Shown piece by piece: positions 58,542 to 64,000 of a stretch of 64,000 nt of DNA. The stretch's first letter is position 1. The number at the start of each line of letters is the position of its first letter. This DNA comes from Flavobacteriaceae bacterium UBA3339 (GTDB taxonomy: Bacteria; Bacteroidota; Bacteroidia; Flavobacteriales; Flavobacteriaceae), in NCBI GenBank assembly GCA_002360925.1, contig DERN01000011.1, positions 534,630 through 598,629 of the forward strand, written 5' to 3'. Both the position numbers and the translations under genes were made by a program. The notes under the pieces were generated by a model, which was not told where the DNA came from, did not search any database, and worked only from the letters and a program-made list of their open reading frames with translations.

Positions 58542-59027
58542 ATGAAGAAATTAACAATCATAGCGTTATTTGCCGCTTTTGGATTGGTATCTTGTAAAGA
58601 TTCTAAATCAGAAGCTACGGAGACGACTACCGAAACTACCACAACCACAGAAACTGCGACTGAAGCAGCGGATCCTCATGCAGGACACAATCATGCGCCA
58701 GGAGAAGGTCACGAAGGTCATAATCACGCAACAACAGAAACAGCAGCAGGAATGAATCCGCCTCATGGAGAACCAGGACATCGTTGCGATATTGCAGTTG
58801 GCGCTCCTTTAAATTCGGCTCCGACACAACCAACAGCTTCTACTCCAGCAAATTCTGGCGGACAAGGATTTTTAGGTGGAGGAAGCGCACAAGCACCTAC
58901 ACAAACTCAACAAGCGGCTCCGCAACAACAATTTGCTACAGAACCTGGAATGCAAGGAAAACCAAATCCTGCGCACGGACAACCGGGGCATCGTTGCGAT
59001 ATTCAAGTTGGGCAACCTTTACCATAA
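58542..59027 (+). CDS. His-rich lipoprotein with duplicated PGHRCDI motif
   Basis: From the ATG at 58542 the protein has 161 residues with a lipoprotein signal (lipobox LVSC, Cys18). A Thr/Glu/Ala-rich spacer is followed by a His cluster DPHAGHNHAPGEGHEGHNH (about 45-63) and two copies of NPxHGxPGHRCDIxVGxPL, at about 72-90 and 143-161. Between them lies a Gln/Ala/Pro-rich low-complexity stretch. The His clusters and the Cys in each copy suggest metal (zinc or copper) binding at the outer membrane. The repeat occurs in other flavobacterial lipoproteins, but I know no function. Confidence 0.7.
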   Translation: MKKLTIIALFAAFGLVSCKDSKSEATETTTETTTTTETATEAADPHAGHNHAPGEGHEGHNHATTETAAGMNPPHGEPGHRCDIAVGAPLNSAPTQPTASTPANSGGQGFLGGGSAQAPTQTQQAAPQQQFATEPGMQGKPNPAHGQPGHRCDIQVGQPLP

Positions 59028-59060
59028 AACCATATAAGTTTTAGGACAAATCTTAATATA

Positions 59061-59096
59061 AACCTGCAACGTTTTTTAAAATTTTGCAGGTTTCTT
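59061..59096 (+). terminator. rho-independent terminator
   Basis: AACCTGCAA pairs with TTGCAGGTT around a 14-base AT-rich loop, followed by TCTTTG. Confidence 0.78.
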
Positions 59097-59127
59097 TGTA
59101 TATTGTTGTCCATTAATTTTTGGAATT

Positions 59128-60030
59128 TTGTCAGAAAAAAAGATCATTTCCACATTTCAGCCTTTTGATTTTAAAAATCAGTTTATTGATTTCGCTCCTC
59201 ATCAAGAAATTTTGAAAGGAAGTGTTAACGACTTTTTTATACACGCGCTTCACGACAAAAACATAAAATTGCGACTTCCGTTTCCGCCACATCGAAAAAC
59301 CGTTAACGATTTTTTATTTGTTACCAATGGTTATGTCAAAAGGCAATTAGGTATTGTAAATTATGATGTTCGGCAAAATGAATTGATGATTATTCCAAAA
59401 TTTCAGATTTCGACAACCGAATTTCATTCAGAAGATTTAAACGGCTTTTACTGCCATTTTTCAGATTCCTTTTTAACGAATAATCCTTTTTTACTTCAAT
59501 GGAAAACTACCGATTTCGAAAATACAAAGATTGTTTTGTCTCAAGAAACAGCAAACAGAATTCATCAACTTTTAGAAACAATAAACAATTTGTATCAACA
59601 AAACTGGATCCAAAATAAAGAATTAATCGCGCAATACTTAAGAACGGTTTTAACAGAAATCACATTTCAAAACAAATACGCTCCTTCTAGTTTAGACAAG
59701 AAAAAAGATCTAGTTTTGAAGTATATACAACTTGTAAATCTAAACTTAAAAAAAGGACTTAAAATTAGTAATTACGCTGAATTACTTCACATTTCACCCA
59801 ATCATCTCAATAAAATCATAAAAAATCAGTTGAGTAAATCGGCGCAAGAAATTCATAATGAAATTATTTTACAAGAAGCTAAAGTTTTATTATTGCAAAC
59901 ATCTAAAGATATTAGTGAAATTGCTTTTGATTTAGGTTTTAATGATGTTTCGTACTTTGGAAAGTTCTTTCGAAAACACACCAATCAATCTCCGATGGAA
60001 TATCGCAAAATGATTGAAAAATACCAATAG
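59128..60030 (+). CDS. AraC-family transcriptional regulator
   Basis: The 300-residue protein has an N-terminal cupin-like sensor domain (about 20-160: FIHALHDKNIKLRLPFPPHRKTVNDF, ELMIIPKFQIS) and a C-terminal AraC DNA-binding domain (about 200-295: ISNYAELLHISPNHLNKIIKNQL and ISEIAFDLGFNDVSYFGKFFRKHTNQSP). The only plausible start in the open frame is a TTG at 59128, just after the preceding terminator. It may regulate the adjacent outer-membrane protein gene downstream, but no operator was identified. Confidence 0.87.
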   Translation: MSEKKIISTFQPFDFKNQFIDFAPHQEILKGSVNDFFIHALHDKNIKLRLPFPPHRKTVNDFLFVTNGYVKRQLGIVNYDVRQNELMIIPKFQISTTEFHSEDLNGFYCHFSDSFLTNNPFLLQWKTTDFENTKIVLSQETANRIHQLLETINNLYQQNWIQNKELIAQYLRTVLTEITFQNKYAPSSLDKKKDLVLKYIQLVNLNLKKGLKISNYAELLHISPNHLNKIIKNQLSKSAQEIHNEIILQEAKVLLLQTSKDISEIAFDLGFNDVSYFGKFFRKHTNQSPMEYRKMIEKYQ

Positions 60031-60095
60031 AAGCTTTTTTATGACTTAATACTTCATATTCGACGATTTATTTTTGCTTAAAAATATTTCTAAAA

Positions 60096-60755
60096 ATGAA
60101 ACCCTTCAAAACATTCTTAAGTGCATCTTTATTAATTTGCACCTTTCAAGCTATTGCACAAGAAGCGCCTGTAGTAAAAAATCCACCTTTAATAATGGAA
60201 ACTTTTGCCGGAGATCGAGCTTTAGCTTATCAAATGATCATCAACAAAAAACTTCAAAGTGTTCCAAAACTCGGTTTTTTCAGTGTCACCAATTTTCAGG
60301 CAGAATGGGGCGAACCAAAAGTTAACGATTATATGTTGCAAGGAAATTTAACTTACAGCATTATAAAAGGAATTGATTTATCAGGTGGTTTTATTTGGAA
60401 TCCAATTGATGGAATTCGTCCTTCTGCTGGAATTCTCTTTTCATACGGAAATCCTGAATTATTGGTTATAGCAAACCCACGCATCGACTTAACCAAAAAC
60501 GCCAATTTCGATATACTTGCATTAGTAGAATACAAACCAAAAGTAAGCGAAAAACTGAATCTTTATACAAGAGCTCAAGGTTTGTATACGCAAAATGTAG
60601 GACTCGATTTTCATGCGAGAAGTTATGTAATGTTACGCACAGGCTTAACTTACAAAGATATTTCGTTTGGAGCCGCCGCTAATTTTGATTGGTACGGACC
60701 TATGAAACACAACGAAAATAACTTAGGAGGTTTTATACTCGTGAATCTGTTTTAA
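60096..60755 (+). CDS. outer-membrane protein of unknown function
   Basis: The 219-residue protein has a signal peptide (about 1-21, FQAIAQ) and beta strands typical of a small barrel, ending in Phe (GGFILVNLF). Segments such as GNLTYSIIKGIDLSGGFIWNP and SFGAAANFDWYGP are strand-like. It follows the AraC regulator by 65 bases and may be its target. No family name is certain. Confidence 0.7.
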   Translation: MKPFKTFLSASLLICTFQAIAQEAPVVKNPPLIMETFAGDRALAYQMIINKKLQSVPKLGFFSVTNFQAEWGEPKVNDYMLQGNLTYSIIKGIDLSGGFIWNPIDGIRPSAGILFSYGNPELLVIANPRIDLTKNANFDILALVEYKPKVSEKLNLYTRAQGLYTQNVGLDFHARSYVMLRTGLTYKDISFGAAANFDWYGPMKHNENNLGGFILVNLF

Positions 60756-60770
60756 CACTAAAAACACCAA

Positions 60771-60811
60771 AAACCTCTGTTTAATTAAAAAAATCTTACT
60801 GAGGTTTCTTT
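60771..60811 (+). terminator. rho-independent terminator candidate
   Basis: AAACCTC pairs with GAGGTTT across a 23-base AT-rich loop, followed by CTTTATT, downstream of the outer-membrane protein gene. Confidence 0.6.
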
Positions 60812-60860
60812 ATTCAGAAAATTCAAAATCCGATTTACTTAAACTCTGTTTGTTTTTCAC

Positions 60861-60868
60861 TATTTTTG
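60861..60868 (+). promoter_or_regulatory. -7 box TATTTTTG for metG
   Basis: TATTTTTG matches TAnnTTTG, 21 bases before the metG ATG. Confidence 0.65.
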
Positions 60869-60889
60869 TAGATTGAAAACCAAACAATC

Positions 60890-62950
60890 ATGATTCAAAA
60901 TCCTAAAAGATATACCGTTACGGCAGCTTTGCCTTACACAAACGGACCTATACATATTGGACATTTGGCTGGAGTTTACGTTCCCGCTGATATTTACACT
61001 CGTTTTTTACGTCAGCAAAATAAAGATGTTGCATTTATTTGCGGATCTGACGAGCACGGAGTTGCGATTTCGATGAAAGCTAAAAAAGAAGGAATTACGC
61101 CACAGCAAGTAATCGATAAATACAACAAAATCATTAAAGATTCTTTTAACGAATTCGGAATTTCGTTCGATAATTATTCGCGTACTTCTGCTGAAGTTCA
61201 TCATAAAACGGCTTCAGAATTCTTTCGAAAATTGTATGATGATGGAAAGTTTATCGAAGAAGTTACAGAGCAATTATACGATGCCGAAGCAGATCAGTTT
61301 TTAGCAGATCGTTTTGTAACGGGAACATGTCCTAAATGTGGAAACGAAGGCGCTTATGGCGATCAATGCGAAAAATGCGGAACATCGCTAAACGCAACAG
61401 ATTTAATCAATCCCAAATCGACTATTACAGGTTCTACTCCTATTTTAAAAGAAACAAAACACTGGTTTTTACCGTTAGATCAATACGATGCTTTTTTGCG
61501 TGAATGGATTTTAGAAGGACATAAAAACGATTGGAAACCGAATGTTTACGGACAAGTAAAATCGTGGTTAGATGATGGATTAAAACCTCGTGCGGTAACT
61601 CGCGATTTAGATTGGGGAATAGACGTTCCGGTTGAAGGAGCCGAAGGTAAAAAATTGTACGTTTGGTTCGATGCGCCTATTGGATATATTTCATCTACAA
61701 AAGAATGGGCTGCTCGCGAAGGAAAAGATTGGGAGCTTTATTGGAAAGATCAAGATACTAAATTGGTTCATTTTATCGGGAAAGATAATATTGTGTTCCA
61801 TTGCGTGATTTTCCCGGCTATGTTAAAAGCCGAAGGAAGCTATATTTTACCTGATAACGTTCCTGCAAATGAATTCTTGAATTTAGAAGGGAATAAATTA
61901 TCGACTTCTAAAAACTGGGCAGTTTGGTTAAATGAATATTTGGTCGATTTCCCTAACAAACAAGACGTTTTACGTTATGCTTTAACCGCAAACGCACCAG
62001 AAACAAAAGACAATGATTTTACTTGGAAAGATTTTCAGGCAAGAAATAACAACGAATTGGTCGCAATTTTCGGAAATTTCATCAATCGAGTTATTGTTTT
62101 ATCTAATAAATATTACAACGGAATTATTCCAACTCCGAACGCTTTAACCGAAGTTGACGAGCAAACTTTAGCTGAATTAAAAGCGTATCCGGCAGTTATC
62201 GAAAGTTCGATTGAACGTTACCGTTTTCGTGAAGCTTTAGGAGAAATGATGAATGTGGCTCGTTTAGGGAATAAATATTTAGCCGACGAAGAGCCTTGGA
62301 AGTTGATTAAAACAGACGAAGAAAGAGTAAAAACCCAAATGTGGGTTGCCTTGCAAATTGCAGCTGCTTTATCAACATTAGCAGAACCTTTTTTACCTTT
62401 TTCGGCTACGAAATTGAAAAGCATGTTGAATATTTCGGAAGCAATTGCTTGGAACAAAATTTCTGAAACATCGAATTTACTTCTTTCCGGTCATCAAATC
62501 GGACAAGCAGAATTATTATTTGCGAAAATAGAAGATGAAGAAATTCAAAAACAAATAGACCGATTAGAAGCAATTAAAATTAGTAATGCTGCAGAAGCAA
62601 AAACGGTAGAACCTCGGAAAGAGACTGCACAATTTGATGATTTTGCTAAAATCGATTTACGTGTTGGAACTATTATCGAAGCAGAAAAAATGCCAAAAGC
62701 CAATAAATTATTAGTTTTAAAAGTCGATACTGGAATCGATATTCGAACAATTGTTTCAGGAATTGCAGAACATTTCTCACCAGAAGAAGTAATCGGAAAA
62801 CAAGTGACTGTTTTAGTAAACTTAGCTCCAAGAAAATTACGTGGCGTTGAAAGCGAAGGAATGCTTTTATTAACAGAAACCAAAGAAGGAAAATTAGTTT
62901 TCGTAACCCCCGAAACTGAAGGAGTTTATAACGGGGCTGTAATTGGGTAA
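60890..62950 (+). CDS. metG: methionyl-tRNA synthetase
   Basis: Class I aminoacyl-tRNA synthetase charging tRNA-Met. The 686-residue protein has the HIGH-type motif GPIHIGHLAG (about 20-29), a four-Cys zinc knuckle (CPKCGNEG...CEKCG, about 145-163), the KMSKS-like KLSTSKN (about 340) and an appended C-terminal tRNA-binding domain (about 575-686: FAKIDLRVGTIIEAEKMPKAN). This is the long dimer-forming type. It is convergent with rpe. Confidence 0.96.
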   Translation: MIQNPKRYTVTAALPYTNGPIHIGHLAGVYVPADIYTRFLRQQNKDVAFICGSDEHGVAISMKAKKEGITPQQVIDKYNKIIKDSFNEFGISFDNYSRTSAEVHHKTASEFFRKLYDDGKFIEEVTEQLYDAEADQFLADRFVTGTCPKCGNEGAYGDQCEKCGTSLNATDLINPKSTITGSTPILKETKHWFLPLDQYDAFLREWILEGHKNDWKPNVYGQVKSWLDDGLKPRAVTRDLDWGIDVPVEGAEGKKLYVWFDAPIGYISSTKEWAAREGKDWELYWKDQDTKLVHFIGKDNIVFHCVIFPAMLKAEGSYILPDNVPANEFLNLEGNKLSTSKNWAVWLNEYLVDFPNKQDVLRYALTANAPETKDNDFTWKDFQARNNNELVAIFGNFINRVIVLSNKYYNGIIPTPNALTEVDEQTLAELKAYPAVIESSIERYRFREALGEMMNVARLGNKYLADEEPWKLIKTDEERVKTQMWVALQIAAALSTLAEPFLPFSATKLKSMLNISEAIAWNKISETSNLLLSGHQIGQAELLFAKIEDEEIQKQIDRLEAIKISNAAEAKTVEPRKETAQFDDFAKIDLRVGTIIEAEKMPKANKLLVLKVDTGIDIRTIVSGIAEHFSPEEVIGKQVTVLVNLAPRKLRGVESEGMLLLTETKEGKLVFVTPETEGVYNGAVIG

Positions 62951-62970
62951 TAATTTAAGACTATATAATA

Positions 62971-62993
62971 AAGCCACTCAATTTGAGTGGCTT
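62971..62993. terminator. bidirectional terminator between metG and rpe
   Basis: AAGCCACTCA-ATT-TGAGTGGCTT, a 10-bp stem in the gap between the convergent genes. Confidence 0.82.
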
Positions 62994-63034
62994 CCTTTAT
63001 TTCTTAATAATTACTAGTTCAAAATATAAAGCCA

Positions 63035-63706
63035 TTACTCTTTACTAACATCTGTAATATCTTTCAAATTTTTGATTGTAGTTACTGGATCTTTAGCATT
63101 AAAAACAAAACTTCCTGCTACTAAAATGTCAGCCCCAGCATTTACCAAGTCGGCAGCATTATTATCTGTTACACCTCCATCAATCTCAATTAAAGTATTA
63201 GCATTATTTCTAATGATAATTTCTTTTAATTGCTTCACTTTATTGTATGTGTTTTCAATGAATGATTGTCCTCCAAATCCAGGATTTACACTCATTACAC
63301 ATACAACATCAATGTCTTTAATTACATCTTCTAACAAACTGACATTTGTATGAGGGTTAATAGCCACTCCAGCTTTCATACCAGCTGCTTTTATAGCTTG
63401 TAAAGAACGATGTAAATGTGTACACGCCTCATAATGAACAGTCAAAACATCTGCTCCTAAAGACTTAAAGACATCAATATAACGATCGGGATCAACAATC
63501 ATTAAATGAACATCAATAGTTTTTTTTGCGTGTTTTTGGATAGCTGCTAAAACAGGCATTCCGAATGAAATATTTGGAACAAAAACACCATCCATAATAT
63601 CGATATGAAACCAATCGGCTGAACTATTGTTAATCATTTCTATATCGCGTTGTAAATTAGCAAAATCAGCAGCTAATACAGACGGAGCAATTATAGTTTC
63701 TTTCAT
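63035..63706 (-). CDS. rpe: ribulose-phosphate 3-epimerase
   Basis: The 223-residue TIM-barrel enzyme interconverts ribulose-5-phosphate and xylulose-5-phosphate in the pentose phosphate pathway. It begins MKETIIAPSVLAADFANL and shows WFHIDIMDGVFVPNISFG (metal ligands and catalytic Asp), DVHLMI, MSVNPGFGGQSF and IDGGVTDNNA. A TACCTTTG promoter box lies 20 bases upstream. Confidence 0.96.
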   Translation of the reverse strand: MKETIIAPSVLAADFANLQRDIEMINNSSADWFHIDIMDGVFVPNISFGMPVLAAIQKHAKKTIDVHLMIVDPDRYIDVFKSLGADVLTVHYEACTHLHRSLQAIKAAGMKAGVAINPHTNVSLLEDVIKDIDVVCVMSVNPGFGGQSFIENTYNKVKQLKEIIIRNNANTLIEIDGGVTDNNAADLVNAGADILVAGSFVFNAKDPVTTIKNLKDITDVSKE

Positions 63707-63726
63707 ATTCTTATTATATCTTTCTA

Positions 63727-63734
63727 CAAAGGTA
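63727..63734 (-). promoter_or_regulatory. -7 box TACCTTTG for rpe
   Basis: TACCTTTG on the minus strand matches TAnnTTTG, 20 bases before the rpe ATG. Confidence 0.65.
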
Positions 63735-63783
63735 CAAACAAATTACTAATCAATTCTCAATTAAAAACCATTATATACAAAAA

Positions 63784-63813
63784 AAAGTCCTTTACATTTC
63801 TGTAAATGACTTT
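63784..63813 (-). terminator. terminator of the rRNA operon
   Basis: AAAGTCCTTTACA and TGTAAATGACTTT form a 13-base stem with one mismatch and a T-run on the minus strand, just downstream of the 5S rRNA 3' end. Confidence 0.82.
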
Positions 63814-63821
63814 CTAAAAAA

Positions 63822-63930
63822 ATGCGGCGACATACTCTCCCACATTAAAATGCAGTACCATCTGCGCTATTGGGCTTAACTACTCTGTTCGGAATGGGAA
63901 GAGGTGAGCCACAACGCTATAACCACCTTA
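63822..63930 (-). rRNA. rrf: 5S ribosomal RNA
   Basis: On the minus strand the sequence reads GGTGGTTATAGCGTTGTGGC, then CACCTCTTCCCATTCCGAACAG, AGTTAAGCCCAATAGCGC and GATGGTACTGC, ending GAGAGTATGTCGCCGC. These are the conserved 5S loops and helices of flavobacteria. The ends are approximate to a few bases. It is the promoter-distal gene of an rRNA operon whose 23S and 16S genes must lie beyond the right edge. Confidence 0.95.
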
Positions 63931-64000
63931 AATCGGTTGCTTATCATCCTCGGCTCATAAACCAATATTGTTAACATATTTTCGACACATATTATTTTGT
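63931..64000 (-). other. 23S-5S intergenic spacer (partial)
   Basis: AT-rich spacer upstream of 5S on the minus strand, running off the window. No 23S sequence is recognisable yet. Confidence 0.6.

Overview
The window is an AT-rich bacterial chromosome segment from the phylum Bacteroidota, most likely family Flavobacteriaceae (Flavobacterium/Myroides-like). The evidence is the recurring TAnnTTTG -7 promoter box, type IX secretion (T9SS) C-terminal sorting domains, DUF4270, a bifunctional OlsF-type acyltransferase, TPR/AraC membrane regulators, and the panC - GT5 synthase - DUF4270 - glmS and atpD-atpC gene orders. I cannot name a species from the sequence alone.

Left edge (1-3.4 kb): an accessory zone. 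It holds the 3' end of a probable polymorphic-toxin/RHS-type protein, two small lipoproteins (candidate immunity proteins), two decayed coding remnants with frameshifts, a small membrane protein, a truncated IS1-family transposase and tRNA-Ser(GGA).

3.5-6.4 kb: a cobalamin riboswitch (minus strand) controls two T9SS-exported proteins. One has a tandemly duplicated domain of unknown family and the other is a DUF5074/BtuG-like beta-propeller, so the unit looks like a surface corrinoid-binding system without an adjacent BtuB. A TonB-C-domain protein lies just upstream.

6.8-13.2 kb: pth with a lipoprotein gene, cardiolipin synthase, a paralogous pair of secreted proteins, a VOC protein and two exported proteins (one ending in a YARHG domain). 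A 59-codon ORF follows.

13.2-18 kb: a copper-handling operon (Cys-rich periplasmic protein, HMA-DUF3347 protein, CopA/CopB-like multicopper oxidase fusion), then a DUF4377-META-META protein. 18.5-24.1 kb: a CDGSH iron-sulfur protein, three identical tRNA-Asn genes, rseP, a T9SS M1 aminopeptidase and serS.

24.1-42.4 kb: mostly housekeeping. DUF4286-rsmA-mgtE form a tightly overlapping operon, followed by a lipoprotein, a TPR-AraC regulator, an unusual 2-hydroxyacid dehydrogenase-TM2 fusion, olsF, xth, an OmpA lipoprotein, a MscS channel, a MuiA-like DUF4139 protein, radA, a flippase-like membrane protein, panD and panC.

42.4-64 kb: a GT5 (glycogen-synthase-like) protein, DUF4270, glmS, atpD-atpC, a CtpA-type protease with dCMP deaminase, a TerB-like protein, fbp, aspartate kinase with a 9-bp tandem repeat in its leader, envelope proteins, a His-rich lipoprotein, an AraC regulator, metG, rpe, and finally the 5S rRNA of an rRNA operon whose 23S gene lies beyond the right edge.

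No CRISPR array, intact insertion sequence, integrase or complete defence system was recognised. The strongest leads are the riboswitch-controlled T9SS operon, the dehydrogenase-TM2 fusion, the VNTR in the aspartate kinase leader and the toxin/immunity remnants at the left edge.
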